64,000 nucleotides of DNA from Bog-756 sp963727955 (GCA_963727955.1 CAVSII010000008.1:215511-279510), one strand, 5' to 3'; counted from the first letter of the stretch, positions 44,718 through 53,911 are shown. Made by a program: numbers and translations. The notes: a model not told the origin generated them from the sequence alone.

Positions 44718-45230
44718 GTGACGACAGCGGTAGTTGACTCCCCCGAGAACAAACAAGCGCAAGCGTGGTGGTTCCTCGACACCTTGGTCGTCGAGCACCG
44801 CTGCGCACCGGAAATGGACACCGTCGTGCTCGAGATGACCTTGCCGGTCGGCTCGGCGCCCCCGCTGCACGTCCACGACGACCTCGACGACACCTGGTAC
44901 ATCCTCGGGGGCCAGATGGTCGTCCACTGTGGCGACGAGAAGCTGGTCGTCGGAGCCGGTCACCGGGTCTCCATGCCCCGCGGCGTGCCCCACGCCTTCC
45001 GAGTGGTCGGTGAGAGCGAGGCGCGGATCCTGCTGGTGCACGACAACGCCAGCTTCCGCGACCTCATTCGTGACCTCGGCATTCCAGCAGTGGAGCGTGT
45101 CCTGCCGAACCACCCAGCGTTCCCGCCTATGGAGGAACTGGCGCGTATCGCTGCGTCCCATGACCTCAGGCCAATCGGGCCTCCCATGAGCGCTGAAGAC
45201 AGCGACACGGTTCTGGTCGGCGCAAGCTGA
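44718..45230 (+). CDS. Cupin-domain protein
   Basis: 170 residues with one conserved cupin barrel: PPLHVHDDLDDTWYILGGQMVVHCGDE (motif 1, metal ligands H-x-H and an acid) and GHRVSMPRGVPHAFRV (motif 2 histidine). A C-terminal helical tail follows (RDLIRDLGIPAVERVLPNHPAFPPMEEL). GTG at 44718 is chosen because AGGAGG ends eight bases before it; the GTG at 44709 overlaps that site. Possibly a metal-dependent oxygenase or isomerase, or a binding protein; controlled by the divergent MarR. Confidence 0.88.
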   Translation: MTTAVVDSPENKQAQAWWFLDTLVVEHRCAPEMDTVVLEMTLPVGSAPPLHVHDDLDDTWYILGGQMVVHCGDEKLVVGAGHRVSMPRGVPHAFRVVGESEARILLVHDNASFRDLIRDLGIPAVERVLPNHPAFPPMEELARIAASHDLRPIGPPMSAEDSDTVLVGAS

Positions 45231-45261
45231 TCCGCTGGCGATCCGGACGGGACCAGGGAAG

Positions 45262-45369
45262 TTAAGCCTTGCGGCGAGCGCTCCAAATCAGGGCTACCGT
45301 CCCTCCTGCGACGAGAGCAATGGTGACGCTAAGGGTCATGGGGAGGGGCAAAGGACTTGGAACCTCCAC
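45262..45369 (-). CDS. Possible 35-residue single-helix membrane peptide
   Basis: GTG at 45369 (or ATG at 45339, 25 residues) encodes a Pro-rich start (PSPLPLP), one hydrophobic helix (LSVTIALVAGGTVALI) and a basic end WSARRKA. This layout resembles the tail of surface-anchored proteins or a small membrane peptide. It is the only coding-like signal in 45231-45484. No clear ribosome binding site. Low confidence. Confidence 0.25.
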   Translation of the reverse strand: MEVPSPLPLPMTLSVTIALVAGGTVALIWSARRKA

Positions 45370-45484
45370 CGAACTCAGTCCCTAACGGACGCTTAGCAGA
45401 GGGCCCGGAGTTGCATCATGATAATTGGCCACACTGTGGCGGTTGGTCATGGCTGCGGCCCCTATGACTTGTTACAGTCAGGTC

Positions 45485-46006
45485 ATGCTCCTGGCCGATA
45501 GTTTTAGGCCTGAGCAATGGACGAACTTCTTCCTCCTGGTTGGAACAGGCGCAGTCGCACTCACCGGATTGGTGTTTGTGGCGATGTCACTCAACCTCAA
45601 AGTAATCGCTGACAATGCAACCCATCGGTATCGAGCTATCAACACCCTTACAGGTCTTGCCCTGGTGTTCATGCGTTGTGCGCTGGTCCTCATGGGAGGT
45701 CCGAATCATCAGGCCATAGGCGCAGAACTGTTCATCGTCTGTGGCTGTTCGGCAGCCGTGTTTGCCAAAGGCTACGCCAGAGCTATCAAAATGAGCAGTG
45801 GTCTCCGACGCTCTCGTATTCTTGGTGGGAGCCTGATACATGCTGTTGAGATGACCGGTGCGGCAGTCTTCTTTTTCGGCTATCTACCGGGTCTGTACAT
45901 CGCAGCAGTCGCTCTGGTCAGCAACACCTGCTACATGATCACGGCTGCGTGGTTGCTTGTCATCGGCGTGTTCGATCAGCCCACCAATGCCAGCCCAAGC
46001 GCCTGA
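45485..46006 (+). CDS. Hypothetical four-helix membrane protein
   Basis: 173 residues from ATG 45485 (open frame from 45425). MLLADSFRPEQWTNFFLLVGTGAVALTGLVFVAMSLNL, with the first helix directly followed by a polar helix, is seen in small actinobacterial membrane proteins of unknown role. Further hydrophobic segments lie near residues 60-78, 115-140 and 140-162. The base composition is visibly less GC-rich than in the flanking genes, possibly a mark of transfer. Confidence 0.7.
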   Translation: MLLADSFRPEQWTNFFLLVGTGAVALTGLVFVAMSLNLKVIADNATHRYRAINTLTGLALVFMRCALVLMGGPNHQAIGAELFIVCGCSAAVFAKGYARAIKMSSGLRRSRILGGSLIHAVEMTGAAVFFFGYLPGLYIAAVALVSNTCYMITAAWLLVIGVFDQPTNASPSA

Positions 46007-46131
46007 CCTGGCGCCACGGTTTCAACCCTACCCTTCCCCCGGGGTGGGACCGCCACCGCCGCCCTGGCCTCCGGCGATAAAGACCTCCCGAGCCGGTGGT
46101 GTGGAGCGGTCCTAGGGGTGGTGGCTGAGCT

Positions 46132-47448
46132 TCAACGCCTGGGTTGAGCCCTCGCTGGTTCGGACGTGCACGTAGTCGGGGGCACGGTGCATGGTCCCGG
46201 TGGGATCTCGATTTCGGCTGCTGTCGAGGTCGGTTCGCGGATCTCGCCGGACCGTCGAGTCATGAAGGCGGCGCCCGCAGCGAGTACGGCAATCACAGCG
46301 CAGGACCCGAGGGCGGTTCGGTGCAAGCCATAGTGCGTGACCGCGACTCCGGCGATCAGGGCGGGGATGCTGAAGGCCAGGTAGTTGACCACGTAGATGG
46401 CAGCGACGAGGCCGGCCCGCTCGTTCGGATTGGCCAGAGCGCCGACCGTACGGAAGGCGCCGAGGAACGCCGCCCCGAAGCCAACGCCAGCAACAGCGGT
46501 TCCAGCCAGGAAGGTGGCACCTGCCGTCGTGACGATCGCGCTGAGGGTCATGATCGTTCCGGCCAGCAAGAACAGACAACCCACGAGCATCACAGTTGGT
46601 GGATTGACGCTGCGAAGGGTGACCGCGGACGCCGCCCCGATCCCGGTGAGTAGGAAGATGATGACACCGCCCCATAGATAGTTCGGTGAACCGATCACCT
46701 GCACGGCGAGAGACGGCCCAAGCGACAGATAAAAGCCGCCCAATGCCCAGACTGCGATCAGGCACGGAACCGCTATGGCGAACGCCCCTCGAGCCCGGGA
46801 CGGCACCTTCACCTCTGGTCGCAACGAGGCGCGAACCCCGGCCTTTCGCGTGGCGGATTCGGGCATCGCCAATATTCCGCCGATAGCGACCGCGAGGCAC
46901 CCTAGAAGCAGCCACCACACCAGGCGGGTCGGGGTCGGGCCGTATTGGACGAGCACGCTGGTGACGAGCGCACCCGTTGCCAGGCCCGCGCTCGTGGCCG
47001 CGCTGTTGACGACAGACCCGAGGCCACTGCCTCCAGGTTGCAGGTCGATCAGCGCCGCGCCGAGCGCTCCGGTCCCCAGGCCGATGGCAACGCCTTGTAG
47101 GACCCGCGCCGCGAACAGTAGGTCCACTCCGTCCGCGGTAAGGAACAGCGCGCAGGCGCCGATATTGATTGCCAGAGCGGCCGCGATAACGGGCCGACGG
47201 CCAAGGTAGTCCGATAGTGTCCCGGACAACAGCAGGGTGATGAGAACGGCGAAGGCATAGACGGCGAAGATCGCCGTCAGCGTGCTCGCCGAAAACCGTA
47301 GCTGGGCCTCGTAGACGCGATAGAGCGGCGATGGAGCGGTCCCGGCGAACAGAGACAGGATTACGACGCCGGCGACCAGCCAGAATGCAGCCGCCCGCGT
47401 TATCTCCCTCGAGTGCAGTTCGTTTCGCCAAGCCGCGGCTATCGACAT
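46132..47448 (-). CDS. Major facilitator superfamily transporter
   Basis: 438 residues, 12 predicted helices. Starts MSIAAAWRNELHSREITRAAAFWLVAGVVILSLFAGTAPSPLYRVYEAQ, where the P-x-P-L-Y-x-x-Y is common in drug-exporter-like MFS proteins; motif A is GTLSDYLGRRPVIA. The C-terminal 30 residues are Pro/Thr/Ser-rich. Starts three bases after the stop of the NDH-2-like gene, so both are one transcription unit. Substrate unknown. The equally long frame starting at 47431 in another phase is a shadow. Confidence 0.9.
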   Translation of the reverse strand: MSIAAAWRNELHSREITRAAAFWLVAGVVILSLFAGTAPSPLYRVYEAQLRFSASTLTAIFAVYAFAVLITLLLSGTLSDYLGRRPVIAAALAINIGACALFLTADGVDLLFAARVLQGVAIGLGTGALGAALIDLQPGGSGLGSVVNSAATSAGLATGALVTSVLVQYGPTPTRLVWWLLLGCLAVAIGGILAMPESATRKAGVRASLRPEVKVPSRARGAFAIAVPCLIAVWALGGFYLSLGPSLAVQVIGSPNYLWGGVIIFLLTGIGAASAVTLRSVNPPTVMLVGCLFLLAGTIMTLSAIVTTAGATFLAGTAVAGVGFGAAFLGAFRTVGALANPNERAGLVAAIYVVNYLAFSIPALIAGVAVTHYGLHRTALGSCAVIAVLAAGAAFMTRRSGEIREPTSTAAEIEIPPGPCTVPPTTCTSEPARAQPRR

Positions 47449-47451
47449 TAT

Positions 47452-48753
47452 TTAGGTGAGCGGATTATTGACATCGAGCGACACCGACGCGGAGCTGATG
47501 ACCCCGAACGATGTCGACTCCGGCGGCGTGATCGCATTGAGGGTCCAGTCGGCGAAGACCCGAATCCGGTTCCCTGACATGCTCACGAGGTGGTAACCCC
47601 TGGTGACGGCGTTGGCTATAGGACCCGAGAGGGGGATGCCCAGCGGACTGGCTGCGGCCTCCAGCCGGCCCAGATCGACCAGGAAACCGAGGTCGCGGTG
47701 CTTGTACGGCTTCGCCTGGCCCACGCCAAATGACGCGGCCACGTTCCTGGCAACCCGCTTGCCCTGTCGCTCGGCGTGCTGGGCTGTCATGGTGCAGAGT
47801 TCGCCCGGACGGGTCAGGTCGGGGACTGCAGCGCAGTCCCCGCAGGCGTAGATATGGTCCGCGTCTGGCACAGCCATGAACTCGTCGACCACGAGACGGC
47901 CCCGGTCAGTCTCCAGGTCCAGGCCGCCCACCAGCGGATCGGCGCGCACTCCAACGCACCAGATGAGGGTGTGGGTCGGCACCTTCTCGCCGGTCGACAA
48001 TACGACGCCACCGTGCATGGCCTCCGTCACCGATTGGCCGGTTCGCACTTCGACGCCGCGCCCGCCGAGGACACGGTCGGCGGTTTTCGACAGGCGCGGG
48101 TCGAGATCGGGCAATAGGCGTGAGGCTGTGTCCAGGAGTATCCACCGGATCCGCTGTCCGGCCAGCGAAGGCATGCGCTTGGTCAGCCTGGTGGTTAACA
48201 GCTGCCCCTGTGCGGCGACTTCGGTGCCCGTGTAGCCCGCGCCGACAACGACGAAGGTGCAGCGCGCCGTTCGTAACGCTGCGTCTTCGGTGTCCGCAGC
48301 CAGCTCCAGTTGGCGGGTGAGGTGGTCGCGCAAGTAAATCGCTTCGGCGATACTGCGGAACCCGTGGGCGTACTCGGCAACTCCCGGAATTGGCAACAGC
48401 TTGTTCACGCTGCCAGCGGTCAGGATCAGCCGTTCATAGGCGATATGACCCGTTCCTCCCGCAGGGGTATCCCAGCTGACGATCTTCCGCATCGGATCCA
48501 CGTGGGACACCGTGCCGAGCACGAACCTGACGTTCCCGAGTCTGCGGGGCAGCGAGACACAGATGTGACGCGGCTCGACCAGCCCACCCAACACCTGGGG
48601 CATCAGCGGCACGTAGAGGAAGTAGTCAGCCGAGTTGATCAGCACGATCTCAGTCGAGGTACCAAGCAGTCTCGACAGCTCCCGCGCGCAGTTAAAACCT
48701 CCGAAACCTCCCCCCATTATCACAATAGAAGGCCTTTGCGGCGACCTCACCAT
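47452..48753 (-). CDS. NDH-2-like FAD/NAD(P)H oxidoreductase
   Basis: 433 residues. FAD motif IVIMGGGFGGFNCARELSR at residues 10-28, the NADH motif FVVVGAGYTGTEVAAQ near 165, and HIYACGDCAAVPD with the second FAD contact near 290, all in the spacing of type II NADH dehydrogenases. The C-terminal part (KPYKHRDLGFLVDLGRLEAAASPLG) is the region that anchors such enzymes to the membrane and meets quinone. It is the first gene of an operon with an MFS transporter. It may act as an alternative dehydrogenase or as the reductase for the transported compound. Confidence 0.9.
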   Translation of the reverse strand: MVRSPQRPSIVIMGGGFGGFNCARELSRLLGTSTEIVLINSADYFLYVPLMPQVLGGLVEPRHICVSLPRRLGNVRFVLGTVSHVDPMRKIVSWDTPAGGTGHIAYERLILTAGSVNKLLPIPGVAEYAHGFRSIAEAIYLRDHLTRQLELAADTEDAALRTARCTFVVVGAGYTGTEVAAQGQLLTTRLTKRMPSLAGQRIRWILLDTASRLLPDLDPRLSKTADRVLGGRGVEVRTGQSVTEAMHGGVVLSTGEKVPTHTLIWCVGVRADPLVGGLDLETDRGRLVVDEFMAVPDADHIYACGDCAAVPDLTRPGELCTMTAQHAERQGKRVARNVAASFGVGQAKPYKHRDLGFLVDLGRLEAAASPLGIPLSGPIANAVTRGYHLVSMSGNRIRVFADWTLNAITPPESTSFGVISSASVSLDVNNPLT

Positions 48754-48985
48754 GCTGGCTCCTTCCGCCAGGCCGGGTCATATGTATTTGAACTATGCCC
48801 GATTGACACGGGTGCTGAAACTTCGGTCACAGGCAACAGCCCAGCATCGCCTTCGGGTCGGCAACCGTGCTGCACAGCGACGGGCTGGGGGTCGTCAGGC
48901 GCCCTTCGGCCATCCTTGATGTTGTCTCGAGTGGGGAGGGGACCCTGCGGGGTGTGCCGGAGCGGTAGTTGGCTAGGAAGCTTGG

Positions 48986-49000
48986 GCCGGCGAAGCCGGC
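48986..49000 (-). terminator. Terminator-like hairpin after the chimeric winged-helix gene
   Basis: GCCGGC-GAA-GCCGGC, 17 bases beyond the stop codon at 49017 on the minus strand, preceded by a second symmetric element ACTTGAGTCAAGT (49003-49015). No T-run; such hairpins still terminate in many actinobacteria. Confidence 0.5.
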
Positions 49001-49016
49001 ACACTTGAGTCAAGTT

Positions 49017-50306
49017 TCATGCGGCCAGACCGAGATCTGCGACCAGATCGGTGATCGTGTGCTCCAGGCGGTCGAATTGTCGGCGTAGTGGGGTCTCGAT
49101 CGGCAGTGGATCACAGATCTCCGACAATCCGGTGCGCAACAGGCGGTTGTGGGTGCGTGTGAAGAAGATGGCCGTCTTCAAACCGAACGGAGTGATCTGG
49201 TAGCGATTGGTGTGGGGGACGCGCTCGATGATCCCGTGGAGGCGGAGTCGTCTGAGGTCGTAGGTCATCCTGCCCGCAGTCATGGCGCTGGGATCGATGC
49301 CCAGCAGTGGCGCGAGGTGTGATCGCAAGTCTCGGTTGGAGAATCCACGTGGCAGAAGACGGAAGACGACCAGAGCGCTGAGCAGGGCCTGGACTCGGGG
49401 ATCGCCGAAGCGAAGGGCTGGGCCACGCTGACCGTCGACGATCACCGGTGCACACACCCGGGCAAACGCTGCTTCTCCGATGTGGCAGTCCGAGCTCGTT
49501 CGTTGGACGTCGAGGAGACGTCGGTTGGCGGTGAAGCCGATCTCCCGGAGTGCGGGAAGATTGTGGAGCCGTCTGCCGATCTTGAAGTCACGGGTGTCGT
49601 TGACGGTGGTCTCGGTCCGGAGGGCCTGCCCCTCCTTGTGATACTGCTTGATCCTGGTGTGCTTGTAGTCGACGTAGAGGGAGGGGGTGACCCCCTCGGT
49701 GATGACCCGGGTGCGGAATCTCCCCGGCGTGCGCCGGTTGACCCGCTTCTCGAAGATCAAGGAGATCTGATCGGGGCGGCCGATGTCGAGATTGTCACGG
49801 ATTACCTCCTCGAAGAACACCCGTCCGGTGAGTGGGCGGTCGAGCACCTGGGTGAGAGAGAACTCGGCCTGGAGAATGGAGATGTCGTAGCGGTAGCCGG
49901 CCCGGCGGTCCTGTGGTGTGAAGGGGTGGGGCAGACGAGCGAACCACTTGCGGGCCAGAGCGTCGATCTTCTTGGCGCTGAGCCGGTCGCAGATCCGCTG
50001 GAGACGGGCTGGGTCCGAACAGGAGGCGAACCCGTTGTCGAGGGGCTCGAAGCCGATGCCGGACCGCGCTGCCTTCGGACACCACGTCGTACTCGATGTC
50101 CCCGATGAGTGGCTGCTGAGCACAGAAGTACTGATTACTCCAAAACCCGACTGCACGGGAGTTACCGTCAAGTCGGATGGAGAGGTGGCAGAAGCAGTTG
50201 TGGAGGAGATGGATCGGAGGTTGGATGCACTCCCGCAGGATGCAAGAGATACCGTCCCAATCGCTAGACTGACTCCGATTCCGATAACTGCCCTCCAACT
50301 CCTCAC
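49017..50306 (-). CDS. Chimeric protein: lipoprotein signal fused to a winged-helix family of unknown function
   Basis: 429 residues. Residues 1-26 form a lipoprotein signal (RAVIGIGVSLAIGTVSLASCGS, lipobox LASC), followed by a Ser/Thr-rich linker to about residue 78. From GFEPLDNGFASCSDPARLQRICDRL on it matches a widespread actinobacterial family of unnamed function: RLPHPFTPQDRRAGYRYDISILQAEFSLTQVLD, RTRVITEGVTPSLYVDYKHTRIKQYHKEG, RFGDPRVQALLSALVVFRLLPRGF and a C-terminal winged helix (MTYDLRRLRLHGIIERVPHTNRYQITPFG). Normal members are cytosolic with their own N-terminal region, absent here. A deletion or rearrangement joining two genes is the likely cause. GTG start. Confidence 0.75.
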   Translation of the reverse strand: MRSWRAVIGIGVSLAIGTVSLASCGSASNLRSISSTTASATSPSDLTVTPVQSGFGVISTSVLSSHSSGTSSTTWCPKAARSGIGFEPLDNGFASCSDPARLQRICDRLSAKKIDALARKWFARLPHPFTPQDRRAGYRYDISILQAEFSLTQVLDRPLTGRVFFEEVIRDNLDIGRPDQISLIFEKRVNRRTPGRFRTRVITEGVTPSLYVDYKHTRIKQYHKEGQALRTETTVNDTRDFKIGRRLHNLPALREIGFTANRRLLDVQRTSSDCHIGEAAFARVCAPVIVDGQRGPALRFGDPRVQALLSALVVFRLLPRGFSNRDLRSHLAPLLGIDPSAMTAGRMTYDLRRLRLHGIIERVPHTNRYQITPFGLKTAIFFTRTHNRLLRTGLSEICDPLPIETPLRRQFDRLEHTITDLVADLGLAA

Positions 50307-50581
50307 GAGAGCACGCTAACGTTCCGGCGATTCGTTGGTCCCTCCGAGGTGCCCCGGGATCGCCGGCTCCGAGGGACACTCCGGCACCGCCAGCGAGTGA
50401 TAAAACAGCAGCCTTTCGGCGCAGTCGCCGTCGGTCCACAGCCTCGACGCTGAGGTAAACGACGACCTTGGAAACCTCCGCGGGCGCCGTCCCGGTCGGC
50501 AAATTGATCCAGTATGACTGGCATGAGCCAAAGCCAACCGGAGAAGGGAATAGCAATGTCGCCCGAGCCGTTGAAATCCTT

Positions 50582-50947
50582 ATGACGCCGGGCCACACGA
50601 TCAGCATTGTCCCAACCCCCGTGCATGTGGAAGTCCGGCTTGGTGGCCGGCTGCTCGCCGACACCGACCGGGCCATGAAGCTCGATGAGACCGGGTTGCC
50701 CGCTCGCTACTACCTGCCGCCAGACGACGTCCAGATGGATCTCCTGAGGCCCACGAGCTTCCATACCAATTGTCCCTTCAAGGGTGAGGCGTCGTATTGG
50801 TCTCTCGATATCGACGGAGAGACCTATGACGGCATCGTGTGGAGCTACGAGGCTCCGACGGCTCAGGCCGCCGAAGTGAGAGGGATGTTGTCCTTCTACC
50901 CTGACCGTACCGAGGTGACAGTCGACGGTCAGTTGCTTCGAGACTGA
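50582..50947 (+). CDS. DUF427 domain protein
   Basis: 121 residues from ATG 50582: MTPGHTISIVPTPVHVEVRLGGRLLADTDRAMKLDETGLPARYYLPPDDVQMDLL, then the diagnostic CPFKGEASYWSL and later GIVWSYEAPTAQAAEVRGMLSFYPDR. This is the full DUF427 fold (small beta-sandwich of unknown function). The open frame extends to a TTG at 50468 with no similarity in that part. Divergent from the chimeric lipoprotein gene. Confidence 0.88.
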   Translation: MTPGHTISIVPTPVHVEVRLGGRLLADTDRAMKLDETGLPARYYLPPDDVQMDLLRPTSFHTNCPFKGEASYWSLDIDGETYDGIVWSYEAPTAQAAEVRGMLSFYPDRTEVTVDGQLLRD

Positions 50948-51053
50948 CCCACCTGTCGAGTTCGATCTACGACTCCCTTGCGGTCGGTCGAGGTTGGAAC
51001 AATACGACGGGGCTTGTCTGGGTCGTAAGACTTCGTGCCTGTACGAAGCATGT

Positions 51054-51899
51054 TTATTCAGCCCATGTCTCGAGCAAATCGATGACGTCATCCAGACTGA
51101 AGGCATCCTGTCGATATGCGCGCAGCGAATCTGGGGCCGATCGCAGACTCGAGGCCATCGACGAAGCCACGTCCGGCCGCGTAACCAAGGACCTCAATGG
51201 AAACTGTTGAGTGCGGATCGTGAAAAGAATTCCGCCAGAGGCCGGGAGCGCCCACAGAACCTGCCTTTCGCTTCGCAACCAAAGATCTCGAGGTTGAACG
51301 GGGCCATCAGGAGCTCGTGGGCGTGGGACGTGCAGTTGTGGGCTGGCGTGAATCATCCAGTTTCGACGCCACGCGTTCTTTCCCGGTGCAAGATGGTCAA
51401 GAAAACGATCGACGCGCTGAGCCAACTCCTCATTGTAATGAGGCACGGGTTCATGCACATCGGTAATAGGTAGTCCAAGCTTCTCACCCGGTACCCAATG
51501 CGATGGAAAGCAAACGACACCGGCACCGAACCGCCAGGTGTCTTCTGATCGAATCAACACGATCAGATCCTCCTGAACTTGCAGGGCGGCGACCTCGAGT
51601 GGGCGGAAGTTGCCGATTGGGTTCAGGCCGCCCAACCCTGACGAAACCAGTTCGGCCGCTTCCACAGCCGCCTCGGCAGCTTCGGGCAAGCCCACGGATA
51701 CAACCTCGCGTGCGTTGGCGAAGAGCCATTCCTTTTCGGCCAGATAGAGCGAATGCAGATCATCTTCGATGAGCAATGGTTCGTCGCGTAGAGCCCGCGT
51801 TCCCATGGATAACCACGGCGGTCCTGGCCGAAAGGACAACTCGTCGATCCAAAGGGGCACCTGGTCGAAGGTTGTTTCAACCGCACTCTTTCGGTTCAC
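51054..51899 (-). CDS. Haem-dependent oxidative N-demethylase-like protein (DUF3445)
   Basis: 281 residues. Landmarks of the PF11927 family: an early WLSMGTRAL (usually MGL), central VCFPSHWVPGEKLGLPITDVHEPVPHYNEELAQRVDRFL, NWMIHASPQLHVP, and LWLRSERQVLWALPASGGILFTIRTQQFPL. In studied bacterial dimethylamine monooxygenase-type enzymes this subunit binds haem b and demethylates secondary amines. The genes for its usual flavin-reductase and folate partners are not next to it. Stands alone. Confidence 0.82.
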   Translation of the reverse strand: MNRKSAVETTFDQVPLWIDELSFRPGPPWLSMGTRALRDEPLLIEDDLHSLYLAEKEWLFANAREVVSVGLPEAAEAAVEAAELVSSGLGGLNPIGNFRPLEVAALQVQEDLIVLIRSEDTWRFGAGVVCFPSHWVPGEKLGLPITDVHEPVPHYNEELAQRVDRFLDHLAPGKNAWRRNWMIHASPQLHVPRPRAPDGPVQPRDLWLRSERQVLWALPASGGILFTIRTQQFPLRSLVTRPDVASSMASSLRSAPDSLRAYRQDAFSLDDVIDLLETWAE

Positions 51900-52211
51900 T
51901 GGAGCGTCCCCAATGAGTCATCCGAAAGGAGAGCACGCACGACTCGATACATTGCCACAGCGACTGAGCGGCCTGGGTTCGCCTTACGTCGCGCTAGCGA
52001 TGTCGCATCAGGGCGGGAAAGACCACCTTTATGAGCAGAGCGAGAAGGTACGGCACCGGCAGCTCCCAGTGTCCCGGCGGCCGTTCACGCATAATCCCCG
52101 GTCGACTGCCGCTGGTTTTTGTCGCCATGCTCCACACGCTACGTATTTGTGGAGCGTTCTCCAGAAGCTATTGGGCCTGAAGGCCAGATATGGCATCTGA
52201 TCTGGCCTTTC
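51900..52211. other. Intergenic region upstream of DUF3445 gene and downstream of tRNA-Val
   Basis: 312 bases. It contains the tRNA terminator candidate at 52182-52207 and, close to the start of the DUF3445 gene, presumably that gene's promoter, which I cannot place. No other gene seen. Confidence 0.5.
52182..52207 (-). terminator. Terminator-like hairpin downstream of tRNA-Val
   Basis: GGCCAGAT and ATCTGGCC (8-bp perfect stem) around a 10-base loop, starting 5 bases past the encoded CCA of the tRNA. On the minus strand it is followed by TTC, only a minimal U-run. Position supports a terminator. Confidence 0.6.
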
Positions 52212-52288
52212 TGGTGGGCGCTAGAGGACTCGAACCTCCGACCTCAGCCGTGTGAAGGCTGCGCTCTAACCAACTGAGCTAAACGCCC
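52212..52288 (-). tRNA. tRNA-Val (anticodon CAC)
   Basis: All four arms can be drawn: acceptor GGGCGTT pairing with AGCGCCC (one T-G pair), D-arm GCTC-AGTTGGTTA-GAGC, anticodon stem CAGCC/GGCTG around TTCACAC (anticodon CAC, valine GUG codons), variable AGGTC and T-arm GGAGG-TTCGAGT-CCTCT, discriminator A. CCA is encoded (52214-52212). No intron. Confidence 0.97.
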
Positions 52289-52374
52289 CGACGCCGGTGG
52301 CCGGCAACAGTGGCCAGGCCGGGCAGGTTGACATGGTAGCCGCATGGCAAGATCCTGGGCTCCCGGAGTCCATG

Positions 52375-53808
52375 TCAACCGGCGGTGACGGCAACAGTTT
52401 CGGGGTGCAGCGGCGGCAGCACATTGAACCCGAGCGCCGCTTCCAGAGCCGCCGCCGTCCGCAGGACCACCAGGTCGCCGTGCTGAGGCCCGACGAGCTG
52501 GATGCCCACCGGGATACCCTCGGCGGTCAAACCAGCGCATACCGTCGCCGCCGGCGAGCGGGTCATATTGAAGGGATAAGTGAACTTCACCCAATTGATG
52601 TCGGCCGTTCCGTTGATCATGGCCGATCCACCCAACGCACGGGGCGGGGCGGCAGCCGCTGTCGTCGGCGTCATCAGGATGCGGGCATCATGGAATACGT
52701 CGACCAACCGCAGATTGAGAGTGTGGCAGGTGTCCTCGGCCCGGACGACATCAACGGCACTGGTTGCCGTAGCCCCCTCGATGACCATGGCGAGAACCGG
52801 ATCGATCTGGTCAAAAGCGGGCGTCCCCCGAACGGCATCATAAGTACGCAAGTTGTAGACGCCCGACAGCGTGAGCCAATCACCGACCGGATCAGCGTCG
52901 AACACGGAGTCGATCTCGACGATCTCCGTGCCCAAAGAAGCCATCACCTCGACGGCGCGTTCACAGATGGTGCGGACTTCGTCGTCCACCTCGGCGTACC
53001 CGAGGGTTGGGGACCACGCCACCTTGCGCGGGGGTCGCGGTGCGTCGAGAGTGGCCAACCAGGACGCCTCCGGGCGGGGAAGGGATCGCAGATCGGTCGG
53101 ATCAGGCCCGACGACGACGTCGAGTGCGGTGACGACGTCGGCCAGGCGGCGGGCCATCGGACCCTTGGTCGAGAGGTTCTGCCAGTCGGGTGCCGTCGCT
53201 CCTCCACTGGGCACACGACCCAGGGAGGGCTTCATCCCCGATAGTCCGCAACAGGCCGATGGAATCCGGATCGACCCGCCCCCGTCGGACCCGGTGGCCA
53301 GGGGCACCATCCCCGAGGCCAGTGCAGCCGCGCTCCCCCCCGAGGAGCCGCCCGGTGAGTGCGCGTGATTCCACGGATTGAGGGTGGGACCGAAGACCGG
53401 GTTGTCGGTGTCGGCCTTCCACCCGAGCTCCGGCGTGTTGGTCTTGCCTATGACCACACAGCCGGCGGCCACCAGACGGGCCACCAGGGGCGAATGCGAC
53501 CCGGCCGGCGCGTTGGTCACGAACGCCGGCGAACCCTGAGAGGTCACGAAGTTGGACGCATCCTCCAGGTCCTTCACCCCGAGGGGGATGCCGGCCAGAG
53601 GACCAGGATCGACTCCGGCCGAAACCTTTTGATCAACAGCCCTGGCCGCCGCTCGGGCGCTCTCTCCGTCCACCGCCACAAAGGCGTTGACCAGCGGATT
53701 GGAGGCGGCAATCCGGTCCAGCGCGTGATCGGTGAGCTCGAGCGCCGTGACTTCTCCGGTGCGCACCTTCTGGGCCAACCCGGTTACCGACTCACGACGA
53801 AAGTCCAT
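52375..53808 (-). CDS. Amidase signature enzyme (GatA/AmiE-like)
   Basis: 477 residues. Catalytic triad regions: GIPLGVKDLEDA (lysine), SPGGSSGGSAAALA (first serine) and ATGSDGGGSIRIPSACCGL (second serine, nucleophile). C-terminal FNMTRSPAATVCAGL and GIPVGIQLVGPQHGD are standard. It hydrolyses amide bonds; because gatC and gatB are not adjacent, a stand-alone catabolic amidase is more likely than tRNA-dependent amidotransferase. ATG at 53808 (a GTG two codons upstream is possible). Divergent from the VOC gene, about 100 bases. Confidence 0.92.
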   Translation of the reverse strand: MDFRRESVTGLAQKVRTGEVTALELTDHALDRIAASNPLVNAFVAVDGESARAAARAVDQKVSAGVDPGPLAGIPLGVKDLEDASNFVTSQGSPAFVTNAPAGSHSPLVARLVAAGCVVIGKTNTPELGWKADTDNPVFGPTLNPWNHAHSPGGSSGGSAAALASGMVPLATGSDGGGSIRIPSACCGLSGMKPSLGRVPSGGATAPDWQNLSTKGPMARRLADVVTALDVVVGPDPTDLRSLPRPEASWLATLDAPRPPRKVAWSPTLGYAEVDDEVRTICERAVEVMASLGTEIVEIDSVFDADPVGDWLTLSGVYNLRTYDAVRGTPAFDQIDPVLAMVIEGATATSAVDVVRAEDTCHTLNLRLVDVFHDARILMTPTTAAAAPPRALGGSAMINGTADINWVKFTYPFNMTRSPAATVCAGLTAEGIPVGIQLVGPQHGDLVVLRTAAALEAALGFNVLPPLHPETVAVTAG

Positions 53809-53911
53809 GACCACGACCGTACTGGCGGCCGTCTACCCCCACAAGGGGGTCCGACAGCCTCGGAAAGTGGCGCTTTCGACAGCCACGCTGCGCTCCGGGC
53901 AACCTGTGTCG

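Noticed and set aside
46112..47431. 439-residue minus-strand open frame in a second phase
   Set aside because: Arg/Pro-rich translation without helices, while the frame 46132-47448 gives a clean 12-helix MFS protein.
52375..53808. GatA subunit of the tRNA amidotransferase
   Set aside because: No gatB or gatC nearby and sequence features fit general amidases equally well; kept as generic amidase.
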